Shown here in pieces: positions 1 to 10,344 of a stretch of 64,000 nt of DNA. How positions within the stretch are numbered: the stretch's first letter is position 1; each line of letters starts with the position of its first letter. The DNA is from Photorhabdus australis DSM 17609 (GTDB taxonomy: Bacteria > Pseudomonadota > Gammaproteobacteria > Enterobacterales > Enterobacteriaceae). The stretch covers positions 62,001 to 126,000 of the forward strand of contig NZ_JONO01000008.1 in NCBI RefSeq assembly GCF_000711895.1. The letters run 5' to 3'. The position numbers and the translations under genes are program-made. The notes under the pieces are model-generated. The model made no database searches, had not been told where the DNA came from, and saw nothing but the letters and a program-made list of their open reading frames with translations.

Positions 1-278
1 GATTGGATCTGCTCTCCCATCCCTTTTAAGGTGTGATTTAACTGCACACCCTCAAGATCAACAACAATTCTGTTTGGATTTGTCAGCGTAAACTGGCGAT
101 ATTTGAGTGGAATATTAGACTCAAGCGTTACACGGGTATAACTGGATGCAGGCCAAATACGTACAGCAATAATTTTTGATGACGATGCGTAACCCACGTG
201 GCTGACACTAAGCAACCACATTGCCGCGGCTCCCTGCAACAAGCGGCGCCGTGACAGATTATGATCCGAATGACTCAT
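1..278 (-). CDS. amiC: N-acetylmuramoyl-L-alanine amidase AmiC, N-terminal part only
   Basis: The gene runs off the left edge of the window; 92 codons of the N-terminus are visible. The start has a twin-arginine export signal (SRRRLLQG followed by a hydrophobic stretch and an A-S-S cleavage zone), which fits the Tat-exported amidase AmiC. After it comes the beginning of an AMIN domain ([22 protein letters not shown]), which in this family targets the enzyme to the division septum, where it splits daughter-cell peptidoglycan. The catalytic amidase domain lies outside the window. It is divergent from argA, the same arrangement as in E. coli. Similarity to E. coli AmiC is recalled, not computed. 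Confidence 0.93.
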   Translation of the reverse strand, partial: MSHSDHNLSRRRLLQGAAAMWLLSVSHVGYASSSKIIAVRIWPASSYTRVTLESNIPLKYRQFTLTNPNRIVVDLEGVQLNHTLKGMGEQIQ

Positions 279-473
279 CTACTATTTTATTCCATTCATA
301 AAATACAAATATTCAGGGTAATATTTACCAAAGAAAACAACTGAGTGAAAAACTCTAACCAATCAACATTATGCTGTCATCAGCAAAAGACATTTTATAT
401 TCTGCAAATTATTAACGTCCACATCTATATCGCAATGTTTTTGTCTTAATTGCCTCTTGCCATTCCGCCCCAA

Positions 474-512
474 AAGGAATAAAAATACATAAATTTCGAA
501 TAAAAATTCAAT
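474..512 (+). promoter_or_regulatory. Tandem ARG boxes (ArgR operator) of argA
   Basis: Two 18-bp sequences resembling the ArgR consensus (TGAAT, four A/T, ATTCA) lie at 474-491 and 495-512, separated by exactly 3 bp, the usual ARG-box spacing. The downstream box (CGAATAAAAATTCA core) differs from consensus at one position; the upstream one (GGAATAAAAATACA) is weaker. They end 12 bp before the argA start codon and touch its ribosome-binding region. Repression of arginine synthesis by arginine-bound ArgR is established for argA in E. coli; its use at this site is inferred. Confidence 0.7.
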
Positions 513-524
513 TGAGAGCCTGTT

Positions 525-1862
525 ATGAAAGAACGAAGCACCGAATTAGTTGAGGGATTTCGCCACTCGGTTCCATACATCAATGCACACCGTGGCAAGA
601 CTTTTATTATTATGCTTAGTGGGGAGGCAATTGCTCATGAGAACTTCCCGAACATCATTAACGACATCGGATTACTGCATAGCCTAGGCATCCGTCTGGT
701 TGTCGTTTATGGGGCCAGACCACAAATCGAACAAAATATTGCAGACCATCATTATGAACCGGCTTATCACAAACACACCCGTGTTACTGATAACAAAACA
801 TTGGAATTAGTCAAGCAATCTGCTGGCTTAGTGCAATTGGATATCACCGCTCGCCTTTCCATGAGCCTGAATAATACTCCATTACAAGGGGCGAATATTA
901 ATGTTGTCAGCGGTAACTTTATTATAGCTCAACCTCTGGGCGTTGATGATGGTGTCGATTATTGCCACAGCGGCAGAATTCGTCGCATTGATGAGAACGC
1001 AATTAACCTCCAGCTAGACCACGGCGCAATAGTGCTGATTGGCCCTGTTGCGGTTTCTGTCACTGGTGAGAGTTTTAATCTATCATCGGAAGAAATTGCT
1101 ACCCAGTTGGCTATCAAACTACAGGCTGAAAAACTGATTGGTTTCTGCTCTTCTCAAGGTGTACAAGATAGAGATGGAAAAATTCTGTCCGAAATTTTTC
1201 TTAATCAAGCACAGGAATACATTGAAGAATTGGCAACACAAGATGATTACTATTCAAATACAACCCGTTTTTTACGCAGTGCCGTGAAAGCTTGTCGTGG
1301 TGGTGTTCGTCGTAGCCACTTATTAAGTTATCAGGCAGATGGTGCTCTGGTTCAGGAATTATTCTCCCGTGATGGTATTGGCACCCAAATAGTCATGGAA
1401 AGTGCGGAACAAATACGCAGGGCTAATATTAATGATATTGGTGGCATTCTCGAACTTATCCGCCCACTGGAACAACAAGGGATTTTGGTTCGCCGTTCAA
1501 GAGAACAACTTGAGAGAGAAATTGATAAATTCACCATTATCGAACGCGACAACCTGACTATCGCCTGTGCTGCACTTTACCCCTATCCTGATGAAAAAAT
1601 CGGTGAAATGGCTTGCTTAGCCGTTCATCCCAAATATCGAAGTTCTTTAAGAGGTGAAGCTCTATTAAATCGCATCTCAGAGCATGCTCAGCAATTTGGA
1701 CTAGAAAAACTTTTCGTCCTGACTACCCGCAGTATCCATTGGTTTCAGGAACGGGGTTTTGAACCTGCAGAAATCTCCATGCTACCGATTCAGAAACAAG
1801 CGCTATACAACTACCAGCGCCGTTCAAAAATCCTTATGTTGAATTTGGAACCACAGCAATAA
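525..1862 (+). CDS. argA: N-acetylglutamate synthase (amino-acid N-acetyltransferase)
   Basis: ArgA transfers the acetyl group of acetyl-CoA to glutamate, the first step of arginine synthesis. The 445-residue protein has the family layout: an amino-acid-kinase-like domain (about 1-280, [14 protein letters not shown] near the start, which binds arginine for feedback inhibition) and a C-terminal GNAT acetyltransferase domain (about 295-440, with [12 protein letters not shown] and GEALLNRI near the acetyl-CoA loop). Length is close to that of E. coli ArgA (443). The ATG follows a GAGAG ribosome-binding site. It is monocistronic, divergent from amiC and convergent with recD, and tandem ARG boxes lie just upstream. 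Confidence 0.96.
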   Translation: MKERSTELVEGFRHSVPYINAHRGKTFIIMLSGEAIAHENFPNIINDIGLLHSLGIRLVVVYGARPQIEQNIADHHYEPAYHKHTRVTDNKTLELVKQSAGLVQLDITARLSMSLNNTPLQGANINVVSGNFIIAQPLGVDDGVDYCHSGRIRRIDENAINLQLDHGAIVLIGPVAVSVTGESFNLSSEEIATQLAIKLQAEKLIGFCSSQGVQDRDGKILSEIFLNQAQEYIEELATQDDYYSNTTRFLRSAVKACRGGVRRSHLLSYQADGALVQELFSRDGIGTQIVMESAEQIRRANINDIGGILELIRPLEQQGILVRRSREQLEREIDKFTIIERDNLTIACAALYPYPDEKIGEMACLAVHPKYRSSLRGEALLNRISEHAQQFGLEKLFVLTTRSIHWFQERGFEPAEISMLPIQKQALYNYQRRSKILMLNLEPQQ

Positions 1863-1979
1863 ACTGACTCGTGCCGAAAGTCTTACATTGCCCTTGACGC
1901 GTCAGCAATGATATTAAACCTACGGCACAGACCTATCCATTCAATGGCCCCTGACAACCTGCATTTAAGATGTTTCTTG

Positions 1980-3836
1980 CTAATCCACCTGCCGGCTAAG
2001 ACGTTCAGCCAACCCGCTACGCCTTTGAGTTGGAGTTTGAATGGCCTGACGCAATACCGCATCATGTGTATAAAGCGTTAGCTTCTTTCTAGCCCTGGTC
2101 ATCGCTGTATAGACCAGTTCTCGGCTAACAACTGGTGCAAACTGCGTTGGCAGTACCAGAGCCGTATGTTCAAACTCTGATCCCTGCGATTTGTGTACGG
2201 TCATCACATACGCTGTTTCATGCTGTGGCAAACGACTTGGTTGAATACCTTTAATCTGTCCATCAGGTAGTTGAAAATAAGCACGTAGTTCATTATTTTC
2301 ATCCCTGAGCATAATACCGATATCACCATTAAACAGGCCAAGTGTGCTGTCATTACGGGAGATCATAATTGGTCGGCCTGCATAACCACGACTGAAAATC
2401 CCCATAGGACGACGAATAAGCCCCTGACGATGTAATAACTGTTCTATACGTTCATTGAGTCCACTAACACCAAATGGCCCTTCTCTAAGTGCACACAACA
2501 GGCGATAGCGGTTAAATTCATCCAAAATTTCTTTGACAGGTGCTTGCTTTGCTACTAGTTGCAAATAAGCGCGATAACTTAATACCGTTTCAGTCAGTAA
2601 CCGCTGATAATCTTCATCGTCAAATAATGGGTAAAAACAGATATCATTTAATGGCTGTTGCAGGATAGAGAGAGCTTGCCGACTCTTTCCCTGATTAACT
2701 GCCGCAGCAAGTTGACCTATCCCTGAATCGACATCAAAACGATAACTTCTGCGCAAAAGGCACAAACGATCACGAACTTCCGGGATATTCTCCTGCTCGC
2801 CCGCTGTTAACTGGCATCCAGTTAATCGGCTTAGCTGCTCCGCCCTCACAGCGCTATATCCCATCTCAACAAAACGGCATACATCTCCCAATACAGCCCC
2901 TGCCTCCACTGACGCCAATTGATCACGATCACCAAGCAAAACAATTTTTGCATATGACGGTAACGCATCAACCAATCTAGCCATCATGGGCAAATCCACC
3001 ATTGAAGCTTCATCTATCACCAATACATCCAAACTCAATGGGTTATCTCGGTCATAACGTAACTGCTGACTATCCGGCTGAGCCCCTAATAAGCGGTGAA
3101 TTGTCTGGGCCTGATCTGGCATAGATTCAAACTGTTTCTCCGTCAGAGAAAGCTTTCTGACCGCACTGTTTAGAGATTCTGTCAATCTGGCAGCAGCCTT
3201 TCCCGTCGGAGCAGCCAGTCGGATCACCAGATTTTTGTCAGGATTAAGTTTGATTAAGGCCGCCAATAACTTAGCAACGGTTGTTGTTTTCCCTGTTCCC
3301 GGCCCACCAGAGATAACCGAAACCCTGCTAGTTACCGCTACTGCAGCAGCCACCTTCTGCCAATCCATTGTTTCATCAGATGACGTAAATAATTCGTCAA
3401 GAATAGCTCTCAATGACTTTTCTTGAATATTATCAGTTGATTGATGACTGGCAGAAAAAAAAGCGGCAACCTGGCACTCACTTTGCCACATCCTTTGTAA
3501 ATAAAGTCGGTTATGCGAAAGAACAACAGGCGTTGGCTGAAAACCATCACTAACAGCAGTACAATCCTCCAATGCTTCGCGCAAGATCTGCTCATCAGGT
3601 TTCCCTGCAACCTGCCATAACTGTTCTGCAAACTCACGCTGCCGCCCATCAAAAAAATACTCAGGCATTATTCGGCTAACAGGTAGGCAAACATGCCCAG
3701 CACCAGCTTCAGCACTTAATAGTGCCATTACCAACAACAGAGCAGGATTTTCATCCCCAATCAATGCATGAGCGAACTGTAAATCCAACGAACGCAGGAG
3801 CCTGAGATCTACTGCCTGTTGTAATAACGAAATCAT
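1980..3836 (-). CDS. recD: RecBCD enzyme subunit RecD (5'-3' helicase)
   Basis: RecD is the fast 5'-3' helicase of the RecBCD exonuclease V complex, which processes double-strand breaks. The protein shows a Walker A motif (SGGPGTGKTTT, about 177-184), Walker B (VLVIDEASMVDL) and late SF1 motifs (YVMTVHKSQGSEF, VYTAMTRARKKL). The ATG at 3836 overlaps the recB stop by one base (TGATG), implying translational coupling; a TTG one codon upstream is less likely. This gives 618 residues, near the 608 of E. coli RecD. It is the last gene of the recC-ptrA-recB-recD cluster. Confidence 0.96.
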   Translation of the reverse strand: MISLLQQAVDLRLLRSLDLQFAHALIGDENPALLLVMALLSAEAGAGHVCLPVSRIMPEYFFDGRQREFAEQLWQVAGKPDEQILREALEDCTAVSDGFQPTPVVLSHNRLYLQRMWQSECQVAAFFSASHQSTDNIQEKSLRAILDELFTSSDETMDWQKVAAAVAVTSRVSVISGGPGTGKTTTVAKLLAALIKLNPDKNLVIRLAAPTGKAAARLTESLNSAVRKLSLTEKQFESMPDQAQTIHRLLGAQPDSQQLRYDRDNPLSLDVLVIDEASMVDLPMMARLVDALPSYAKIVLLGDRDQLASVEAGAVLGDVCRFVEMGYSAVRAEQLSRLTGCQLTAGEQENIPEVRDRLCLLRRSYRFDVDSGIGQLAAAVNQGKSRQALSILQQPLNDICFYPLFDDEDYQRLLTETVLSYRAYLQLVAKQAPVKEILDEFNRYRLLCALREGPFGVSGLNERIEQLLHRQGLIRRPMGIFSRGYAGRPIMISRNDSTLGLFNGDIGIMLRDENNELRAYFQLPDGQIKGIQPSRLPQHETAYVMTVHKSQGSEFEHTALVLPTQFAPVVSRELVYTAMTRARKKLTLYTHDAVLRQAIQTPTQRRSGLAERLSRQVD

Positions 3837-6800
3837 CAATTTTTCTCTTTCTCAGGTTGTTCATTACCACTGAACAGCAGATCCAAAGCATTAACAAACT
3901 CGGCTGATGGCCGACAACTGAAAATACCATTTCCCGGTTGTTGCTTATCAATTCCTCTCAGGAACAAATAAATCACTCCGCCAAAATGTTGCTGGTAATC
4001 ATAACTGACCAGCCGATGACGCAAGTAACGATGCAGTGCTAGTGTATAAAGCTGATATTGCAGATCATAGCGATGCTCAATCATAGCGGTTTCCATCGCT
4101 TCATGGGTATACGCCTGGCTACCATTTCCCAACCAGTTTGATTTGTAATCCAATACATAGAACCGATTTTGCCAGCAGAAGACTAAATCGATAAACCCTT
4201 TCAGCATCCCTTTCACTTGCTGAAACTCCAGTTGGGGACAACGGGCAGAAACGGGGTCATAGCGACGCATTACCGCATCTAGCTCCTGAGATCGCAAAAG
4301 TTGTTCAACAGGCAAATAAAACTGCATTTCATCCTGTTGGTGATGAGGCGATATTTCTGAAAGCCGCATACCTTCATTATTCAAAGGAGTTGTAAAAATA
4401 TCTACCATCCACCACTGTAATATCTCACTCCAATGTTCATCAAACCCCGCTGATTTCAGTCGTTCAGCCAGCCATTTTTCATCAGGTAATTGGCTGAAGT
4501 TGAGTCCTTCCAATATCGAGTGCAAAAAAGTACCGGCAGAAGCTCCCCGTGGAAACGTATGTGGCGTCATTTCATGTTGTTCTGCTATTTGCTTTTCACC
4601 ATTAGCGTCAACATCCAACTTTGGTGAAATAGATTGAACAATCACATCAATAGGTTCCTCGCCAGCAAAATAAGAGGAAGCAGTACCGCGATGAACAACG
4701 GCGTTTTGTAAACCAGAATAACTGGTGATACGCCAGTCATCCTGAATACTGCGCTTAAACTGCTTTGCCGACAGCCCCAAATCATGTTGGCTTTGTAACT
4801 CCCAAGGATGATCACTCATATCATTGATTGATGATACAGCGATTCCATCTCCACTTAACTCTTTAAGGCATGTGGATAAAAAATCAGCATCACCTTTAGC
4901 ACCATTTTGCAAAAGGTAACCCAGAGCGCACTGATGCAGATCAGTATCCCCAACCTTTTTCTTATTACCTTTTATCAGTGGAGCCACGCCGACGCTGCAA
5001 TGGTAAACCGAACGCGTCAATGCGACATAAAGCAAACGCAAATCTTCTGCCAATCGTTCTTGCTCTGCCAATTTGATGGTTGCTTCATCAGGGAAAATAT
5101 CAAGACAAGCATCGAGGCTTGTACGATCATGATATATCGCCTGTTTCTGCATCCTGAAATTACAGGCAAATGGCAACCATACCAGCGGGTACTCCAGACC
5201 TTTAGATTTATGGATAGTACAGATTTGTACCAAATGACGATCACTTTCCAGCCGCATCTGCTGGTTTTCTGCTTGTGGATCAGGATGAGATATTTGCTGA
5301 GCCAACCAACGAGTGACTGCATGTTCACTATCGAGTTGTAACGATATCTCTTGCAATAGTTCACCAATATGCATCACATCCATTAAACGCCGTTCACCGG
5401 CATAACTGGCAAGTAAATTCTCAGCAAGATGATGGTTTGTCATTACTGCCCGTAACATAGGCAGCACCCCACGACGCTGCCACAAACGGAAATAGCCATC
5501 AAACTCCTCAACGAGCTGATCCCACGCCTTTTCATCATGATTCAATTTGTCTATCTGCCGGGCAGTCAAACCAAATAAACCACTAGCGAGCGCACTTCTC
5601 AAAATCCGTTCTTTTTCTGGTGACAACACAGCTTGCAGTAACCAAAGAATATCCTTTGCTTCTGCGGTATCAAATACACTCTCCCGGTTAGAAAGAAACA
5701 CAGAAGGAATAGATAACAGATTAAGTGCATCACGGATCAGTATGGCTTCTTTTCTACTACGAACCAGAACCGTGATATCAGCAGCCGTAACAGGACGAAC
5801 CTTCTCATCTTTATGTAACAGAGCACGCCCTTCACTACCAGCTTGCAACCAATCACGAATTTGTGCCGCACAGAATCGTGACATCGTTTGCTCATAATCT
5901 CCGGCAGAAACGCCTTCTCCTGGCTGTAACCAGAAATTCAATGCGGCTTGTTCCTTCGCATCATAGCTAAAAACAAGCCCGCAGTTTTTCTCCGCTGCAG
6001 CAACCTCAATAAAGGGAATTTGTTCAAACAAGAAGGGATTTTCTGAACGCATAAACAACTTATTTACTGCCTGTACCATTGACTCAGCAGAACGCCAGTT
6101 TGTCTCCAGAGTATAGTGAGCACTTACCTGAGAACGAGCGCGAATATAAGTGAAAATATCGGCGCCACGAAATGCATAAATAGCCTGTTTAGGATCACCG
6201 ATAAATAACAATCCATTTTCAGGCTGATCGCCATAGATGGTGTGGAAAATTCGATATTGCTGTGGGTCGGTATCCTGAAATTCATCAATCAACGCAACTG
6301 GATAGCGCTGACGGATAGTCTGAGCAAGCAAATCACTACCAGGGCCTTTCAAAGCATCATCAAGGCGGGTTAATAAATCACCAAACCCCATCTGACCACG
6401 CATTAATTTTTCCTGACGAATTGACTGGCGAACCTCGATAATAGCTTTAGAGATAATCAAATCACGTAAGGTCAGTGGTTGCTGATACAAATTATCTATC
6501 GCAACAAAAAGTGAGTGCTCTGGTGCATCACCTTTTTTTGTCTTTTCTACTAATACTGACTGCCGGAATTTCTCCAACTCTTTTGGCAACTGATAATCCT
6601 CCGTAGGCTCTTTAGCCCAATCAGTCACTCTGTTCAACCAGTTTGGTAAGTGCTTACTACTGTAACTTCTTTTATCTACACCAGAACCCGCAATTAAATC
6701 ATGCAACTCTCCAGCGACTTCATTCCATTGACATTTAACTCCACAGATCAACTGTGTAATCTTCTCATGACGGCTTAACAGCGTTTCATCACTGCCTGGT

Positions 6801-7444
6801 GCATCAACGATATATGGCATATCCCCTTGCAAATAAGGATGTAATTCGGCTAATAGTACTTTCGGGCCACTCCAATCCTGACTGATAACCTGAGCCATTG
6901 ATAACGGCAACGGATAACAATGGCGCCGCCAGAAATCGGCACAGCCCTGCCTCTCTAATGGATGTTCATCCTGAATCAATGTTTGTTCAAATAAGATCCC
7001 GGATTCAAAAGCATTATGTGCCAGCATTCTTTGACAAAAGCCATGAATGGTATAAATCGCAGCCTCATCCATCTGTCGCTCTGCGGTCAGCAACCAGATA
7101 GCGGCCTGCTCTTTATCCTCGATTTCATCCAATAGCTGCTGATAGACAGACTCAGTACCTTCTACTTCGTTTCGAATACAATCAAGGCGAAGTGTATGGA
7201 TGTTTTCACGGATACGCCCACGTAGCTCATCTGTTGCCGCCTCAGTAAATGTCACTACCAAAATTTCTTCCACGCTTAAGGGGCGAGGAAAAGCAGCATT
7301 TTTCCCCAACCCAAGTAGAAGACGTAGATATAAAATACCAATAGTGTAAGTTTTACCCGTCCCGGCAGAGGCTTCAATCAGCCGCTGACCATTCAGCGGC
7401 AAAGTTAATGCATTAAGCTTGTGGACAGATATCTCTGTACTCAC
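3836..7444 (-). CDS. recB: RecBCD enzyme subunit RecB (3'-5' helicase and nuclease)
   Basis: RecB is the 3'-5' helicase and the only nuclease of RecBCD. The 1202-residue protein has an N-terminal UvrD-like Walker A (EASAGTGKTYT), a motif II region (ALIDEFQDTDPQQYRIF), later helicase motifs (QICTIHKSKGLEYPLVWLP, LLYVALTRS) and a C-terminal nuclease domain with the metal-binding LDYKSNWLG motif (Asp1099, Lys1101). It starts with GTG, and the GTG overlaps the ptrA stop (GTGA), so it is probably translationally coupled. It is slightly longer than E. coli RecB (1180). Confidence 0.96.
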   Translation of the reverse strand: MSTEISVHKLNALTLPLNGQRLIEASAGTGKTYTIGILYLRLLLGLGKNAAFPRPLSVEEILVVTFTEAATDELRGRIRENIHTLRLDCIRNEVEGTESVYQQLLDEIEDKEQAAIWLLTAERQMDEAAIYTIHGFCQRMLAHNAFESGILFEQTLIQDEHPLERQGCADFWRRHCYPLPLSMAQVISQDWSGPKVLLAELHPYLQGDMPYIVDAPGSDETLLSRHEKITQLICGVKCQWNEVAGELHDLIAGSGVDKRSYSSKHLPNWLNRVTDWAKEPTEDYQLPKELEKFRQSVLVEKTKKGDAPEHSLFVAIDNLYQQPLTLRDLIISKAIIEVRQSIRQEKLMRGQMGFGDLLTRLDDALKGPGSDLLAQTIRQRYPVALIDEFQDTDPQQYRIFHTIYGDQPENGLLFIGDPKQAIYAFRGADIFTYIRARSQVSAHYTLETNWRSAESMVQAVNKLFMRSENPFLFEQIPFIEVAAAEKNCGLVFSYDAKEQAALNFWLQPGEGVSAGDYEQTMSRFCAAQIRDWLQAGSEGRALLHKDEKVRPVTAADITVLVRSRKEAILIRDALNLLSIPSVFLSNRESVFDTAEAKDILWLLQAVLSPEKERILRSALASGLFGLTARQIDKLNHDEKAWDQLVEEFDGYFRLWQRRGVLPMLRAVMTNHHLAENLLASYAGERRLMDVMHIGELLQEISLQLDSEHAVTRWLAQQISHPDPQAENQQMRLESDRHLVQICTIHKSKGLEYPLVWLPFACNFRMQKQAIYHDRTSLDACLDIFPDEATIKLAEQERLAEDLRLLYVALTRSVYHCSVGVAPLIKGNKKKVGDTDLHQCALGYLLQNGAKGDADFLSTCLKELSGDGIAVSSINDMSDHPWELQSQHDLGLSAKQFKRSIQDDWRITSYSGLQNAVVHRGTASSYFAGEEPIDVIVQSISPKLDVDANGEKQIAEQHEMTPHTFPRGASAGTFLHSILEGLNFSQLPDEKWLAERLKSAGFDEHWSEILQWWMVDIFTTPLNNEGMRLSEISPHHQQDEMQFYLPVEQLLRSQELDAVMRRYDPVSARCPQLEFQQVKGMLKGFIDLVFCWQNRFYVLDYKSNWLGNGSQAYTHEAMETAMIEHRYDLQYQLYTLALHRYLRHRLVSYDYQQHFGGVIYLFLRGIDKQQPGNGIFSCRPSAEFVNALDLLFSGNEQPEKEKN

Positions 7445-10329
7445 TGACTTCTTGCCTCAACAGGTAACTGTTTCTGAAATTCAGTAACATCATGATAAGT
7501 TTTCCAGCCTTTCAGTTTTGCATATCCATCTGAGTTCCCTGATTTACCAATCACTTGTGAAATAAATGACAGCCCCTGATGCTTGATTACCGCGTCACGA
7601 TAAAAATTAATCAGTTGTTTCTGTGTAGTTTTCTTCAGTATCTCCAGCATTTTATCTCTACTGTCAAAACTAAAGTTATTACGGCTGAAATCACCAGAGA
7701 AACGAGCAACTTCGCCATAGAATGTTTGTGGCGGTTGCTGACGTGCATTAATCAATGCATTCTTGTACTGCTCAAAATCAGTTTGGGACATGGTTTCCAG
7801 TTTACTACTCGCCTTTTGGTAGAAATCCCGATAGCGCTGATTCAAATATTTTGGTTGCTTGCTATTACTTTGTAGTAGAAAACCCATCCCCCACTGCTCC
7901 CCAACACTGATATTGAAAGCAAACACCGCATATCCCAGCTGTTCTGCTGTTCTCAATTGCTCATAGAACCATGGCTTGAGCATATTGCTTAGCAAGCTCG
8001 AATAAACATAGCTTTCTATACGGTTATAACCCGTCGGAATATAAATTTCTGCCAGGGCACCATCAGTACTGCTACCAACACGCTGAAAATTAACCCGGTA
8101 ATTTTTATCAATCACTACCTTATCGCCCCCCCACCAACGATTTCCCTGGTTCGCCAATTGATTATGGGCAGATTCAGCAATTATTTTGCTCTGCTGTTCA
8201 GTCAAATTTCCAATTATCATCATCTGTAAAGCAGAATTTTTTATTAATTTATGGCGATACTCAACAATATCCTGAACGGTGATAGTCTCTAATTCTTTCA
8301 AACGAACAGACTGTTCAGTGTAAGGCACCACAGAAAGACGTTTCAGCGGCTGCATTGCCATATCATAAGCTTTAGCGTTATTAGAAACCTCTATCTGTTC
8401 ACGATACCAAGATTTAGCTTGCTCCAGTTGATTCTCAGTTGGCATAAACGCCATGTAATCATTAATTAGAGAGGTTAGAAGTTCTGGAAGATTCTGAGTG
8501 TAACCACTTACTCCTAATTGCAGCCCGTCCGCTGAACCAGTAGAAATATTCATGCCTGCAACAGAAGCTTGATAACCAAGTTGATCAAGGGAAAGCCGAG
8601 CCAGATAATCAAGTAAAGAGAAAGTTACCTGCTTACGGGCACTATTGAAACTTTCGGCGTTGTGTAAATCAAGAGCAATGCTGGCTTTTGGTTCATCAGC
8701 AAAATATTGGCTTGGCATATAGAGCAAGCGAACATTCTGCTGTTCAAGAATCATCGTTGGATGTTTCTGACTTTTATTTGCCTTTATTAACTGCAAATCA
8801 TCGGGAATATAAGGATTTGGTACAGGCAGAGAAAAGTTCATCTGTTCCCCTAACTGCTGCCATTTCACTCGTTGCTGTGATGTGATCCGATCAACCTGAT
8901 AAGGTGCCTGAACAAAATAAGCTTGTTTATTATGCGGTTCTTTTGGACTGATATACCAAATACGTGCATTTTCGGGGGTCAATTCATCAAGTCGGCTGGC
9001 GATCGCTTTTGGGTTATAGTCATCAGCCAAGTAACCAGCATTGAGTACATTGGAAACAGGAACCCTCAGCATAGCATCCGATAACCATTCGATATAATTC
9101 ATATTACGAACAATGGAGCCATATCGGAAAGACAGGTTCAAAACCTTTGCGATTTCATCAAAATAACTTTTCTGGATGCCTTTCTGTTTTAACAAATTAA
9201 TATAAGCAAAAATGGCCGCAACAACCTGATCCCGCTGTTCAAGCCCTTTGTCTGTCAAGGTAACATAAATAAAAAATATACCTTTGTTACGGTCAACCAT
9301 CGGTTCAGCTCCGGCACTGATACTTTCTACCAGCCCCTGAGTTTGCAACCAGTCTGATAATGTATTCAGACTACGATTACCTATCATATAACCGAGATAT
9401 TCATCCGTTTTACTGCGGAAATCAGCACTGTTATTGTCAATACTGAACTCCAATTGCAATGCTTTTTGCGGCTGAGCAGGAACATAATGAATGATGATCC
9501 CTTTCTCTTTTTCTGTTACTGCTGGAACTGTAATAGCAGGCACACTGGCTTTTCTGTCAGGTATCCGACCAAAAGTATCAACAGCTATCTGAGTCAGTTT
9601 ATCGATAGGCTGATTGCCGTAAATGACACCTTTCATCAGATTGGCTGAGTAATAGCGTTGATAGAAATCCACCAGCTCTGTTTGTAATTTACTCCCTGGT
9701 TTATCTTTCAGTGTTTCCAGATTACCACCTGAAAAGCGCGCATTTGGATGCACAGGATTCAAGGTTTCTGATCGTATTTGGGCAACTCGCATCCCATCAC
9801 GGGAACGCGCCATTGTCAGCTCTGCATTAACGGCATTTCGTTCCCGATCTGCATTGACTGGGTCAAGCAAAGGTTCTGCCAATGCATCAGCCAGACGATC
9901 TGTAGCATTAGCTAACGCTTCATTTTCCACTTCAAGGTAAAAAGCCGTGCGATAAGAGGCAGTGCTGGCATTATAACTACCGCCGTGCTTTTGCAAAAAT
10001 TCAGATAAACTACCGGACTGTGGATAACGCTGAGATCCCATCAGAACCATATGTTCCAGATAATGAGCAAGCCCTAACTGGCTGTCAGGGTTTTCCATAC
10101 TACCAACAGGAATCGCTACCGCTGCCAGAGATTTTGTTGCCTTTTCATCAGACACCAGCAAAACCGTCATATTGTTCGCCAATTTTATTCCCTGATACTG
10201 ACGATGATCATTGTCGCTTTTATAAATTGTTTCTTGCAGTGGCTGCCACTGTTGTGTTTTCGCATAGCTTACTGTTCCCCAAACAAGCAGAAACATCACA
10301 GTAATCATGCGGACAAAATATTTATGCAT
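7441..10329 (-). CDS. ptrA: Protease III (pitrilysin), periplasmic zinc peptidase
   Basis: This is an M16 metallopeptidase that degrades small peptides in the periplasm. A signal peptide is visible (MHKYFVRMITVMFLLVWGTVSYA). The inverted zinc motif HxxEH is present as HYLEH (His89, Glu92, His93), followed by the conserved downstream glutamate region (ERNAVNAELTMARSRDG). The 962 residues match E. coli pitrilysin, and conserved blocks run throughout (YSANLMKGVIYGN, NARIWYISPKEPHNK, LRTAEQLGYAVFAF). The gene sits between recC and recB, an old conserved arrangement without a known functional link to recombination. Confidence 0.96.
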   Translation of the reverse strand: MHKYFVRMITVMFLLVWGTVSYAKTQQWQPLQETIYKSDNDHRQYQGIKLANNMTVLLVSDEKATKSLAAVAIPVGSMENPDSQLGLAHYLEHMVLMGSQRYPQSGSLSEFLQKHGGSYNASTASYRTAFYLEVENEALANATDRLADALAEPLLDPVNADRERNAVNAELTMARSRDGMRVAQIRSETLNPVHPNARFSGGNLETLKDKPGSKLQTELVDFYQRYYSANLMKGVIYGNQPIDKLTQIAVDTFGRIPDRKASVPAITVPAVTEKEKGIIIHYVPAQPQKALQLEFSIDNNSADFRSKTDEYLGYMIGNRSLNTLSDWLQTQGLVESISAGAEPMVDRNKGIFFIYVTLTDKGLEQRDQVVAAIFAYINLLKQKGIQKSYFDEIAKVLNLSFRYGSIVRNMNYIEWLSDAMLRVPVSNVLNAGYLADDYNPKAIASRLDELTPENARIWYISPKEPHNKQAYFVQAPYQVDRITSQQRVKWQQLGEQMNFSLPVPNPYIPDDLQLIKANKSQKHPTMILEQQNVRLLYMPSQYFADEPKASIALDLHNAESFNSARKQVTFSLLDYLARLSLDQLGYQASVAGMNISTGSADGLQLGVSGYTQNLPELLTSLINDYMAFMPTENQLEQAKSWYREQIEVSNNAKAYDMAMQPLKRLSVVPYTEQSVRLKELETITVQDIVEYRHKLIKNSALQMMIIGNLTEQQSKIIAESAHNQLANQGNRWWGGDKVVIDKNYRVNFQRVGSSTDGALAEIYIPTGYNRIESYVYSSLLSNMLKPWFYEQLRTAEQLGYAVFAFNISVGEQWGMGFLLQSNSKQPKYLNQRYRDFYQKASSKLETMSQTDFEQYKNALINARQQPPQTFYGEVARFSGDFSRNNFSFDSRDKMLEILKKTTQKQLINFYRDAVIKHQGLSFISQVIGKSGNSDGYAKLKGWKTYHDVTEFQKQLPVEARSQ

Positions 10330-10344
10330 TATCCGATATTCTCC

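Noticed and set aside
4907-5367. Open frames on both strands inside recB
   Set aside because: recB is continuous with all motifs through this stretch, so these are alternate-frame shadows.
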